From Metridium senile (lineage: Eukaryota; Cnidaria; Anthozoa; Actiniaria; Metridiidae): a stretch of 64,000 nt of DNA. The notes under the pieces are model-generated. The model was not told the origin of the DNA. It did not search any database and saw only the letters and a list, made by a program, of their open reading frames with translations. The stretch's first letter is position 1. The number at the start of each line of letters is the position of its first letter. The DNA lies in NCBI GenBank assembly GCA_949775045.1, contig OX459108.1, positions 10,373,572 to 10,437,571 of the forward strand, in the 5' to 3' direction. The position numbers and the translations under genes are program-made. This document shows, piece after piece, positions 39,966 to 49,760 of this stretch.

Positions 39966-40185
39966 CAAGACCACAACACCGCAAAAAAAGTTCAACAACA
40001 CCGCATCACAATATCTTCCACCAAACATTACGAAGACTACAGCTTTAAAATTCACCACACACTGCCGCAGCTTTGGAAAAGCAAACACCGCACACCGAAG
40101 GCATTTACATCACCGCAACACCGCTCTTTGAGAATTGTTTCACTACAACACCGCAAAAAATATTCATCAACACCGCAATCCCCAA
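39966..40185. repeat. Dispersed CAACACCGC motif cluster
   Basis: CAACACCGC or close variants occur at least seven times in 220 bp at irregular spacing (for example CACAACACCGCAAAAAA, CATCACCGCAACACCGC, CAACACCGCAATCC). It looks like a decayed tandem repeat in the intron between exons 4 and 5 of the minus-strand gene. Confidence 0.6.
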
Positions 40186-40232
40186 TTTCCCCTTAAAATA
40201 CAATTTTATTGATTACTGAAAACTAGCTGTAC

Positions 40233-40625
40233 CTTGAATATGATCGTGCTCATCTTCGTTCTCATCTTCACCAGGGTATACCACGTCATCATCTTCGTCG
40301 TCATCTTCACCAGGGTACACCACGTCATCATCTTCGTCGTCATCTTCTCCAGGATGCATCACGTGATCATCTTTGTCGTCATCTTCACCAGGGTATACTA
40401 CGTGATCATCTTTGTCGTCATCTTCACCAGGATATATCACGTGATCATCTTTGTCGTCATCTTCACCAGGGTACGCCACGTGATCATCTTCGTCGTCATC
40501 TTCACCAGGGTACGCCACGTGATCATCTTCGTCGTCATTTTCACCAGGGTATACCACGTGATCATCTTCGTCGTCATCTTCACCAGGGTATATCACGTGT
40601 TCATCTTCGTCGTAATCATTTGGTT
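40233..40625 (-). CDS. Secreted acidic protein gene, exon 4 with 13-residue acidic repeats
   Basis: Minus-strand 393-nt exon (131 codons), acceptor GTAAAAATTAG, donor CAAG/GTACAG, phase 1 on both sides, so it joins in frame to its neighbours. It encodes nine tandem copies of a 13-residue unit close to YPGEDDDEDDHVV (39 bp per unit, with a CACGTG in most), with D/K, V/A and Y/H variation between copies. The result is a highly negative, probably extended region that could bind Ca2+ or other cations; this is inference. The opposite strand has an equally long open frame of Ile/Val/Phe repeats, rejected because it has no splice signals or signal peptide and is the exact antisense of the acidic repeat. 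Confidence 0.8.
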
Positions 40626-40807
40626 CTAATTTTTACGAACAAGAACTTTAATCAATTTTAAAGCTGGCAAATATAACATTTTTCCCTCCTTTGGGCTATC
40701 TTTGTAAACTGGACAACTGAAAAAAAGACCTTGAAACTTAGACAAGGAAGCGAAATGATATGCATTCTTGAATACATATGTTTTGAGAGAACATTTCATC
40801 TTCTTTG

Positions 40808-40842
40808 TCATCGGAGAGATCCATGTTTTTGTTTTGATCCAT
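40808..40842 (-). pseudogene. Possible relic of a duplicated acidic-gene exon
   Basis: After an AG (ATCAAG) the minus strand reads, in phase 1, DGSKQKHGSLR and then TGA. This resembles the start of exon 3 (DGSKWKPLRDD) and exon 2 (DGLKWKVP). It looks like a third copy of that exon type, broken by a stop and lacking a clear donor. The match is short. Confidence 0.4.
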
Positions 40843-41153
40843 CTTGATCTGAAGAAACTTTTTTAAAAAATGGAAAAACCGAATGTGGTGGAATCATCTC
40901 ATAAAGTATTTTGTAGTTTATTATTAATTGATTGAATTGATTATGTTTTGCAATTTTCAAAACTGTCAACATATGCTCTACCCCTGTTGTACCGACAAGG
41001 AAACCACCAAAGAAAAGACATATTTGAAATAGGTCAAATAAAGCGTGGTGATGAAAAAGGCATTCTTCAGGTTTATTAATTTTTTGTATTTGTATTTTTT
41101 TGTTTTTCAATTTTCAAATTTATGATTTTTAAAACATTCAACATATACTCTAC

Positions 41154-41246
41154 CTCTGCTATGTTTGTCTTCCACTTCTTCCTCTCCAAAATTCTCACCA
41201 CTTGGTGGCTCAACATCGTCCCTCAATGGTTTCCATTTGCTACCAT
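41154..41246 (-). CDS. Secreted acidic protein gene, exon 3
   Basis: Minus-strand 93-nt exon, acceptor TTATCATTAAG, donor AGAG/GTAGAG, phase 1 on both sides. It encodes (D)GSKWKPLRDDVEPPSGEN followed by an acidic stretch (FGEEEVEDKHSR). It is homologous to exon 2 (DGLKWKVPRN...), including the flanking intron bases TCATT(A/T)AG at the acceptor and GTAGAGTATAT at the donor, so the two arose by exon duplication. Confidence 0.78.
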
Positions 41247-41339
41247 CTTAATGATAAGAAAGATAAAATGTTTTAATGTTTTAAATGTTTTTTTGTAAAA
41301 AACATTGAGACCTTGTACGATGCTTCTAATAAAGTCTAG

Positions 41340-44300
41340 TAAGAAAAGGGTTTATTAAAAAAAGTGTAAAGTAAGTGCAGGGTAGAGTGAGGAAAAGGTA
41401 GAACAAGGGAAGGGTAGAGCAAGGGAAGGGTGGAACAAGGGAAGGGTAGAACAAGGGAAGGGTAGAACAAGGGAAAGGTAGAGCAAGGGAAGGGTAGAGC
41501 AAGGAAGGGTAGAACAAGGAAAGGGTAGAGCAAGGGAAGGGTAGAGCAAGGGAAGGGTAGAGCAAGGGAAGGGTAGAGCAAGGGAAGGGTAGAGCAAGGG
41601 AAGGGTAGAACAAGGAAAGGGTAGAGCAAGGGAAGGGTAGAGCAAGGGAAGGGTAGAGCAAGGGAAGGGTAGAGCAAGGGAAGGGTAGAGCAAGGGAAAG
41701 GTAGAACAAGGGAAGGGTAGAGCGAGGGAAGGGTAGAACAAGGGAAGGGTAGAGCAAGGGAAGGGTAGACAATTGGGAAGTGTAGAGGGAGGGAAGTGTC
41801 AAGTAAGTGAAGGGTAGAGTGAGGAAAAGATAGAACAAGGGAAGGGTAGAACAATAAAGGGTAAAGTGCGAAAAGGGTAGAACAAAGGAAGGGAAGAGCA
41901 AGGGAAGGGTAGATCAAAGGAAGGGTAGATCAAAGGAAGGGAAGAGCAAGAGAAGGATAGAGCAAGGAAAAGGTTGAGCAAGGGAAAGGTAGAGCAAGGG
42001 AAGGATAGAACAAGGGAAGGGTAGAGCAAGGGAAGGGTAGATCAAAGGAAGGGTAGATCAAAGGAAGGGTAGATCAAAGGAAGGACAGATCAAAGGAAGG
42101 GAAGAGCAAGGGAAAGGTAGAGCAAGGGAAAGGTAGAGCAAGGGAAGGTTAGAACAAGGGAAGGGTAGAGCGAGGGAAGGGTAGAACAAGGGAAGGGTAG
42201 AGCAAGGAAGGGTAGAACAAGGAAAAGGTAGAGCAAGGGAAGGGTAGAGCAAGGGAAGGGTAGAGCAAGGGAAAGGTAGAACAAGGGAAGGGTAGAGCGA
42301 GGGAAGGGTAGAACAAGGGAAGGGTAGAGCAAGGGAAGGGTAGACAATTGGGAAGTGTAGAGGGAGGGAAGTGTCAAGTAAGTGAAGGGTAGAGTGAGGA
42401 AAAGATAGAACAAGGGAAGGGTAGAACAATAAAGGGTAAAGTGCGAAAAGGGTAGAACAAAGGAAGGGAAGAGCAAGGGAAGGGTAGATCAAAGGAAGGG
42501 TAGATCAAAGGAAGGGAAGAGCAAGAGAAGAATAGAGCAAGGAAAAGGTTGAGCAAGGGAAAGGTAGAGCAAGGGAAGGGCAGACCAAGGGAAGGGTATA
42601 GCGAGGGAAGGGTAGAGCTAGGGAAGGTAGAGCGAGGGAAGGGTAGAGCGAGGGAAGGGTAGAGCAAGGGAAGGGTAGAGCAAGGGAAGGGTAGAGCAAG
42701 GGAAGGGTAGAGCAAGGGAAGGGTAGATCAAAGGAAGGGTAGATCAAAGGAAGGGTAGATCAAAGGAAGGACAGATCAAAGGAAGGGAAGAGCAAGGGAA
42801 AGGTAGAGCAAGGGAAAGGTAGAGCAAGGGAAGGTTAGAACAAGGGAAGGGTAGAGCGAGGGAAGGGTAGAACAAGGGAAGGGTAGAGCAAGGAAGGGTA
42901 GAACAAGGAAAGGGTAGAGCAAGGGAAGGGTAGAGCAAGGGAAGGGTAGAGCAAGGGAAGGGTAGAGCAAGGGAAGGGTAGAGCAAGGGAAGGGTAGAAC
43001 AAGGAAAGGGTAGAGCAAGGGAAGGGTAGAGCAAGGGAAGGGTAGAGCAAGGGAAGGTTAGAACAAGGGAAGGGTAGAGCAAGGGAAGGGTAGAACTAGG
43101 GAAGGGTAGAGCAAGGAAGGGTAGAACAAGGAAAGGGTAGAGCAAGGGAAGGGTAGAGCAAGGGAAGGGTAGAGCAAGGGAAGGGTAGAGCAAGGGAAGG
43201 GTAGAACAAGGAAAGGGTAGAGCAAGGGAAGGGTAGAGCAAGGGAAGGGTAGAGCAAGGGAAGGGTAGAGCAAGGGAAGGGTAGAACAAGGGAAGGGTAG
43301 AGCAAGGGAAGGGTAGACAATTGGGAAGTGTAGAGGGAGGGAAGTGTCAAGTAAGTGAAGGGTAGAGTGAGGAAAAGATAGAACAAGGGAAGGGTAGAAC
43401 AATAAAGGGTAAAGTGCGAAAAGGGTAGAACAAAGGAAGGGAAGAGCAAGGGAAGGGTAGATCAAAGGAAGGGTAGATCAAAGGAAGGGAAGAGCAAGAG
43501 AAGAATAGAGCAAGGAAAAGGTTGAGCAAGGGAAAGGTAGAGCAAGGGAAGGGCAGACCAAGGGAAGGGTATAGCGAGGGAAGGGTAGAGCTAGGGAAGG
43601 TAGAGCGAGGGAAGGGTAGAGCGAGGGAAGGGTAGAGCAAGGGAAGGGTAGAGCAAGGGAAGGGTAGAGCAAGGGAAGGGTAGAGCAAGGGAAGGGTAGA
43701 TCAAAGGAAGGGTAGATCAAAGGAAGGGTAGATCAAAGGAAGGACAGATCAAAGGAAGGGAAGAGCAAGGGAAAGGTAGAGCAAGGGAAAGGTAGAGCAA
43801 GGGAAGGTTAGAACAAGGGAAGGGTAGAGCGAGGGAAGGGTAGAACAAGGGAAGGGTAGAGCAAGGAAGGGTAGAACAAGGAAAGGGTAGAGCAAGGGAA
43901 GGGTAGAGCAAGGGAAGGGTAGAGCAAGGGAAGGGTAGAGCAAGGGAAGGGTAGAGCAAGGGAAGGGTAGAACAAGGAAAGGGTAGAGCAAGGGAAGGGT
44001 AGAGCAAGGGAAGGGTAGAGCAAGGGAAGGTTAGAACAAGGGAAGGGTAGAGCAAGGGAAGGGTAGAACTAGGGAAGGGTAGAGCAAGGAAGGGTAGAAC
44101 AAGGAAAGGGTAGAGCAAGGGAAGGGTAGAGCAAGGGAAGGGTAGAGCAAGGGAAGGGTAGAGCAAGGGAAGGGTAGAACAAGGAAAGGGTAGAGCAAGG
44201 GAAGGGTAGAGCAAGGGAAGGGTAGAGCAAGGGAAGGGTAGAGCAAGGGAAGGGTAGAACAAGGGAAGGGTAGAGCAAGGGAAGGGTAGACAATTGGGAA

Positions 44301-45180
44301 GTGTAGAGGGAGGGAAGTGTCAAGTAAGTGAAGGGTAGAGTGAGGAAAAGATAGAACAAGGGAAGGGTAGAACAATAAAGGGTAAAGTGCGAAAAGGGTA
44401 GAACAAAGGAAGGGAAGAGCAAGGGAAGGGTAGATCAAAGGAAGGGTAGATCAAAGGAAGGGAAGAGCAAGAGAAGAATAGAGCAAGGAAAAGGTTGAGC
44501 AAGGGAAAGGTAGAGCAAGGGAAGGATAGAACAAGGGAAGGGTAGAGCAAGGGAAGGGTAGATCAAAGGAAGGGTAGATCAAAGGAAGGGTAGATCAAAG
44601 GAAGGACAGATCAAAGGAAGGGAAGAGCAAGGGAAAGGTAGAGCAAGGGAAAGGTAGAGCAAGGGAAGGTTAGAACAAGGGAAGGGTAGATGAAGGGAAA
44701 GGTAGAACAAGGGAAGGGTAGAGCGAGGGAAGGGTGAACAAGGGAAGGGTAGATGAAGGGAAAGGTAGAACGAGGGCAGGGTGGAGTAAGGGAAGGGTAG
44801 ACAATTGGGATGGGTAGAGCAAGGGATGGGTAAAGCGAGGGAAAGGTAAAACACTAAAGGGTAAAGTGCGAAAAGGGTAGAGCGAGGGAAAGGTAGATCG
44901 AGGGAAGGGTGAAGTGCGAGAAGGGTAGAACAAGGGAAGGGTAGAACAAGAGAAGGGTAGAGCAAGGGAAGGGTAGGCAATTGGGAAGGGTAGAGCAAGG
45001 AATGGGTAGAGTGAGGGAAGGGTAGAGTGAGGAAAGGGTAGAAGAAGGGAAGAATAGATTAATAAAGGGTAAAGTGCGAAAAGTGTAGAGCGAGGGAAGG
45101 GTAGAGAAATGGAAGGGTAGGGTGAGGGAAGGGTAGAACAAGGGAAGAGTAGAGTGAGGGAAGGGGAGGGTAGAGTTGCA
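41340..45180. repeat. 16-bp purine-rich minisatellite, main block
   Basis: Several hundred head-to-tail copies of a 16-bp unit close to GGGAAGGGTAGAGCAA on the plus strand, with class variants (AACAA, GCGAG, ATCAAAGG). A marker segment (GACAATTGGGAAGTGTAGAG) recurs near 41767, 42341, 43314 and 44287. The two 973-bp intervals show a larger tandem unit of 973 bp. Many minus-strand ORFs read Leu/Pro/Ser/Tyr-rich repeats in all three frames, as expected of a stop-free 16-bp unit, and are not genes. The block fills the intron between exons 2 and 3 of the acidic-protein gene. Confidence 0.95.
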
Positions 45181-45266
45181 GAACGAAAAGTTGCTGAAAT
45201 TATGTTCATATTATGTTTAGGTAGCTGGTGTATTTATAATTTTATTACTACCAATATATACTCTAC

Positions 45267-45371
45267 CTCCCCATTCGTTGTTCTCCTCTTCTGGGGTAAA
45301 TACTTCGTTCACCAAATCTTCAATAGTTGGTGTCTCGACCCTATTCCTGGGTACTTTCCATTTCAAACCAT
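45267..45371 (-). CDS. Secreted acidic protein gene, exon 2
   Basis: Minus-strand 105-nt exon, acceptor TTGTCATTTAG, donor GGGAG/GTAGAG, phase 1 on both sides. It encodes (D)GLKWKVPRNRVETPTIEDLV and then an acidic end (NEVFTPEEENNEWG). It sits as a 190-bp island of non-repeat sequence between two blocks of the 16-bp minisatellite. It joins in frame to the signal-peptide exon (split codon G/AT, Asp) and to exon 3. Confidence 0.8.
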
Positions 45372-45384
45372 CTAAATGACAAGA

Positions 45385-46690
45385 AAGGTTAGACCAAGAA
45401 GGATAAGGGGAAAGGGTAGAGCAATGAAAGGATAAAGTGAGAAAAGAGTAAAGCAAGGGAAGAAAAGGGTAGAGCAAGAGGGTAAAATAAGGGATGGGTA
45501 GAACAAGGGAAGGGTAGAGCCAGGGAAGGGTAGAGCCAGGGAAGGTTAGAACAAGGGAAGGGTAGAGCAAGGGAAGGTTAGAGCCAGGGAAGGGTAGAGC
45601 AAGGGAAGGGTAGAGCAAGGGAAGGGTAGAGCAAGGAAAGGGTAGATGAAGGGTACGGTAGAGCAAGGGAAGAGTAGAGCAAGGGAAGGGTAGAGCAAGG
45701 GAAGGGTAGATGAAGGGTACGGTAGAGCAAGGGAAGAGTAGAGCAAGGGAAGGGTAGAGCAAGGGAAGGGTAGAGCAAGTTAAGGGTAGAGCAAGGGAAG
45801 GATAGAGCAAGGGAAGGATAAAGCAAGGGAAGGATAGAGCAAGGGAAGAGTAGAGAAAGAGAAGGGTAGAGCAAGTTAAGGGTAGAGCAAGTTAAGGGTA
45901 GAGCAAGGGAAGGGCAGACCAAGGGAAGGGTAAAGCGAGGGAAGGGTAGAGCTAGGGAAGGTAGAGCGAGGGAAGGGTAGAGCTAGGGAAGGTAGAGCGA
46001 GGGAAGGGTAGAGCGAGGGAAGGGTAGAACAAGGGAAGGGTAGAGCAAGGGAAGGGTAGACAATTGGGAAGTGTAGAGGGAGGGAAGTGTCAAGTAAGTG
46101 AAGGGTAGAGTGAGGAAAAGATAGAACAAGGGAAGGGTAGAACAATAAAGGGTAAAGTGCGAAAAGGGTAGAACAAAGGAAGGGAAGAGCAAGGGAAGGG
46201 TAGATCAAAGGAAGGGTAGATCAAAGGAAGGGAAGAGCAAGAGAAGGATAGAGCAAGGAAAAGGTTGAGCAAGGGAAAGGTAGAGCAAGGGAAGGGCAGA
46301 CCAAGGGAAGGGTATAGCGAGGGAAGGGTAGAGCTAGGGAAGGTAGAGCGAGGGAAGGGTAGAGCGAGGGAAGGGTAGAGCAAGGGAAGGGTAGATCAAA
46401 GGAAGGGTTGAACAAGAGAAGGGTAGAGCAAGGGAAAGGTAGAGCAAGGGAGGGGTAGTGCAAGGGAAGGGTAAAGCAAGGGAAGGGTAGAAGAAGGGAA
46501 GAGTAGATCAAAGGAAGGGTAGAACAAGGAAAGGGTAGAGCAAGGGAAGGGTAGAGCAAGAAAAGGATGTATGTGACTAAGTGACTAATTGGTTAAGAGA
46601 GGGAAGGGTGGAGTGGTGAAAAGGTAGAGTGAAGAAAGGGTAAAGCAAGGGTAGAGGGAGCAAAGAGTAAGGCAAGGGAAGGATTGTAGG
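45385..46690. repeat. 16-bp purine-rich minisatellite, second block
   Basis: Same unit and orientation as 41340-45180, in the first intron of the acidic-protein gene on the 5' side of exon 2. The marker GACAATTGGGAAGTGTAGAG appears again near 46059. The first 200 bp and last 150 bp are more diverged. Confidence 0.93.
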
Positions 46691-46694
46691 ATAA

Positions 46695-47195
46695 CTGTAC
46701 CCTTGTCTCACTGCACCCTTGCCTCACCCCCGCCTTGCCTCACTCCTTCCCTCACTACACCCTTCCCTCACTGCACACTTCCCTCACTCCTGCCTTGCCT
46801 CACTCTATCCTTTGTCTCACTCCGGCCTTGCATCACTCTACCCTTGCCTCACTCTACCCTTCCCTCACTACACCCTTGACTCACTCTACTCTTGCCTCAC
46901 TCCTGCCTTGCCTCACTCTACTCTTGCCTCACTCTACCCTTGCCTCACTACACCCTTGCCTCACTCTACCCTTGCCTCACTCTACCCTTGCTTCACTCTA
47001 CCCTTGCTTCACTCTACCCTTGACTCACTCCACCTCCCCCCCCCCCCTCACTCCACCTTTCCCTCACTCTACTCTTCCCTCACTCTACCTTTTCCTAACT
47101 CTACATGTTTTCAATCTAACCTTCCTTCACTCTACTCTTCCATCACTCTACCTATCCCTCACTCGGCCACCCTTCCCTCAATCCATCCTTTACTC
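46695..47195. repeat. Minisatellite in reversed polarity
   Basis: The plus strand switches from purine-rich to pyrimidine-rich here. The unit is close to CTCTACCCTTGCCTCA (16 bp), related to the complement of the adjoining unit (CTCTACCCTTCCCTTG). It includes a C-run at 47035-47047. It ends just before a MITE at 47233. Confidence 0.85.
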
Positions 47196-47232
47196 TTATC
47201 TGAACTAAATCTTATTTTACTGCTTTGTGATA

Positions 47233-47526
47233 CACCTATTTCAAAAAGGTTGTCATCGCCAAAAGCGATAGGCGATAGGTCATTCCAAGACCCAAGTGCA
47301 CTATGGGTATAATCTAAAGTATATCCACAGAAAAGCAGAAAAGCTGTCTCTTAATTCTGGGCACATTTTCAGTCCTTCGACAAGTCATATAGCTCTCCAG
47401 TGGATATCGTTGTTTAGTAGAGCTGGTATGATTGAAAATTTCACGACTTAGGATTATACCCATAGTGCACTTGGGTCTTGGAATGACCTATCGCCTATCG
47501 CGATGACAACCTTTTTGAAATAGATG
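47233..47526. mobile_element. TA-flanked MITE, CACCTATTTCAAAAAGG type
   Basis: 294 bp between TA dinucleotides. The arms of about 80 bp match almost perfectly: CACCTATTTCAAAAAGG and onward through GCGATAGGCGATAGGTCATT and AGTGCACTATGGG. It is a Tc1/mariner-like non-autonomous element whose ends resemble those at 54065, 57432 and 58227. Confidence 0.88.
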
Positions 47527-47879
47527 TATCCACAATCATATTATAAAATATATTGATAAATGTATATAAAATGTCATCACATTTCCCTGCGTATCGAAGT
47601 CGTACGTTTTTAATCGCTTGTTTCATCGACTCATTAATTATGCCCTTTTTCTCGTATAAATATTATCGTTTTCGTCAAGCATTTGTTGTAAAACTTTTTT
47701 TTCGTTAACTGATACAAAAAGCACTATAAAAGTCTTTTTTAAAGATTTATGAGAAATTGATTGTTTTTAATATTGGAGGAAGGAGGATAAATTAACAAAG
47801 CATTTATTAATAATGGAACAAAAATGAAAAAATACAGCAAATGTTGTCGAAAGAAACAGAAACACACGAAGCGTCCTTA

Positions 47880-48094
47880 CAGTGCGAATCAAAAAACCGT
47901 GGGCACCCAGAAATATTTTAGAAATCGTTTTTTGTTTGTCGAACAACTCAGAAACAACTATATCATCGCAAGACGTTTGACTGATGTGTAGTATGATAAA
48001 CCTTTTGTAGTTAGAGCTGTTTGTGAGTTGTACAACGAACAATAAATAATTTCTAAAATATTTCTGGGTGCCCACGGTTTTTCGATTCGCACTG
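47880..48094. mobile_element. TA-flanked MITE, CAGTGCGAATC type
   Basis: 215 bp with arms CAGTGCGAATCRAAAAACC and onward through GTGGGCACCCAGAAATATTT, about 48 bp each, flanked by TA. It lies in intron 1 of the acidic-protein gene. Minus-strand ORFs across it are by-products. Confidence 0.87.
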
Positions 48095-48240
48095 TAACTT
48101 GTTTTCCTTTTGCTTTTCCAATTTCCAAAAGTAAGCAATGTATTGGTTGTTGAATATACATAGAGTATAACCCAGTTTTGGTATTTCAGTGTTTTGACTA
48201 TTAAAGTAAGTTTTGCAAAGTCAATCAAAGATTTTCTTAC

Positions 48241-48331
48241 CTTTTTGAGAATGCCTTGGAATCGGTCTTGCAAAGCTTGCGCTCGCTAGGCAAGCTACAA
48301 GGAGCAAAACTCCAAGTGTTTTAAATCCCAT
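48241..48331 (-). CDS. Secreted acidic protein gene, exon 1 (signal peptide)
   Basis: Minus-strand first coding exon, ATG at 48331-48329, donor AAAAAG/GTAAGA, phase 1. It encodes 30 residues: MGFKTLG, the hydrophobic core VLLLVACLASA, a small-residue cleavage region (SFA), then RPIPRHSQK. This is a classical secretory signal peptide. Spliced to exons 2-7 it gives a protein of about 333 residues, dominated by Asp and Glu after residue 45, predicted secreted and strongly anionic. All introns are phase 1, typical of secreted modular proteins. I do not recognise a family; acidic secreted proteins of this style include matrix proteins of calcifying animals, which is only an analogy. Exons and the start are inferred from sequence. 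Confidence 0.8.
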
Positions 48332-48913
48332 TGGCACAAATCCTCACATTTTGCGATGAATTTTACATTTTGTCTCTCTCTTAAAAAGTCACTGTAAATA
48401 TCTGTATGAAGTCAACTTTTTTAATGAAGCACTAATTAGAATAATTAAGTGTGACGTCCATTTTGACTTCTAAGGACGTCATAATTGGGTTCATTAGCAC
48501 CGTGTAGGATTCTGGGTAATTCTTTAATGAGCATTCGAAATAAAATTTAAAAACATTTTAATGAGAAAATATACTTCAATTTTACACACACATTGATAAT
48601 ATAAGATTCAGATATAAATGGAAAAATGGATTTGAGTTTTTTTCTCAAAATATGTGTATTATTCTATTTTTCCCCGTCGTTATTCTTTTGAAGATTGTTT
48701 AATTTCTTTCTTTTTTGAAATGAATAAAAATGATAATTATTCTAAAAGTACTATTTTATTAAAAAGGAAAAAAATATGAGAAAAAAAATAATCAAAAAAG
48801 ATAAAAAATAAAAATGTAATAATTGTTTTCAAAAGAAAATTGGGCTACCTGTGGTAGAAGTTTCATCCCTCGGGATTCCCTCGGGTGGAACAGACGATCT
48901 ATGGGTTGCCAAG
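48332..48913. promoter_or_regulatory. Divergent intergenic region, likely shared promoter
   Basis: 582 bp separate the start codons of the minus-strand acidic-protein gene and the plus-strand GTPase gene. It is very AT-rich in the middle (48530-48830). It holds an inverted pair TGACGTCC (48452-48459) and GGACGTCA (48474-48481), resembling CRE/ATF half-sites, 120-150 bp upstream of the acidic gene's ATG. No convincing TATA box was found; TTTTTAAGAG lies about 55 bp upstream of that ATG. Confidence 0.55.
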
Positions 48914-48941
48914 ATGGGGGCAGGAGTGAGCTGCAGCTCTG
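48914..48941 (+). CDS. Atypical Ras/Rab-like GTPase gene, exon 1
   Basis: ATG in a strong context (GCCAAGATGG), 28 coding nt, donor TCTG/GTAAAT, phase 1. It encodes MGAGVSCSS and a split Gly. Gly2 with a small residue at position 6 fits an N-myristoylation signal and Cys7 is a possible palmitoylation site. The frame was chosen because it is the only one that joins exon 2 in frame; the upstream ATG at 48901 does not. The spliced gene (exons 1-8) encodes about 460 residues: GTPase domain 20-230, helical C-terminal region 231-460, no C-terminal prenylation cysteine. N-terminal lipid could therefore replace prenyl anchoring. The gene is head to head with the acidic-protein gene. Confidence 0.7.
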
Positions 48942-49017
48942 GTAAATAATACAAATTGAACGATTATAATTAAACTGAAACGACAAAAAATACATTAATG
49001 GTTCTTTCAAATCTTAG

Positions 49018-49065
49018 GAAAAGAAGTTTCCGAGCAGACTCCGTCGTTTAAGATTGTTTTAGTGG
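49018..49065 (+). CDS. GTPase gene, exon 2 (first beta strand)
   Basis: 48 nt, acceptor AATCTTAG, donor GTGG/GTGAGT, phase 1 to 1. It encodes KEVSEQTPSFKIVLVG; FKIVLVG is the beta-1 strand that leads into the P-loop of small GTPases. The P-loop Gly codon is split across the next intron. Confidence 0.85.
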
Positions 49066-49554
49066 GTGAGTAAAGTTGTTTTTCATGGATAGTGGGATGT
49101 TATAGTACACGGGGTTTCTTTTTACTTTTGTGTGTAAACTCTATCTTTTCTACATTTCTGCTTGGTTTATAATGTTCTACTTAAAGTAATTATTGTTCTA
49201 TTGGTATACTTCATGTGCATTTTGAGTTGTTTCGTGGGAAAGTGCTCTTGTATCTCGTCTGTCATGATCGATAATTGGGCTTGTTGTTATGCTAAAGTGT
49301 TTGTCTTCGCTACCAAAATATTCGCTCTCAAACTCATTTTCCTCTCAAAGATATCGCTCACAAAAGTGCTTATATTTCAAATAATCGTGATCACTTCGTC
49401 GTTTTATAGAAACCACACTGTTTTAACTAAAGGGAATCGATTTTAAATTGTATTCATTTTGGCATGAAACCTTTTAATCTATCCATATCACAATGAAGCT
49501 ATTTTCGTTTTATGACATCAATCAAGATCATTATCTATTATCGTGACATCCACA
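49066..49554. other. GTPase gene intron 2, first part
   Basis: AT-rich intron sequence. A 94-codon ORF at 49162-49446 has no recognisable domain and is not supported as a gene. Confidence 0.6.
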
Positions 49555-49670
49555 GAGCAAAAAACACTAAACCATGAAAAAAAGCAAAATAGTTGCTAAT
49601 AGTCTAACAGCTTTATTTTAGTCACTATCTGTCAACCAGGAGCATCAAATGCAAAAAAGAAACAAATTTA
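49555..49670. mobile_element. Diverged partial copy of the GCGAAAACACTAG element
   Basis: Resembles the left part of the inverted-repeat element at 56348-56577: AAACACTAAACCATGAAA, then AAAATAGTTGCTAATAGT and TCAACCAGGAGCATCAAAT. The right arm is missing. Confidence 0.65.
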
Positions 49671-49760
49671 ATTAATTAGCAAATATTGATTGAGTATGAG
49701 TATGAAAAAAAGAATTATGCTAAGAGATCTGCATAATTCTTCATATTATAGAGAGGTCGA

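Noticed and set aside
40234..40629. Hydrophobic Ile/Val/Phe repeat ORF on the plus strand
   Set aside because: Exact antisense of the acidic repeat exon, which has matching splice sites and phase.
41326..46559. Long minus-strand ORFs rich in Leu, Pro, Ser and Tyr
   Set aside because: All frames of a 16-bp unit without stops give such ORFs. They lie in introns of the acidic gene and have no independent support.
46719..47312. Plus-strand 197-codon ORF rich in Leu, Thr, Ser and Pro
   Set aside because: Product of the reversed-polarity minisatellite.
47767..48273. 168-codon minus-strand ORF
   Set aside because: Runs through a MITE and the first intron of the acidic-protein gene; no domain recognised and it ignores a strong splice donor.
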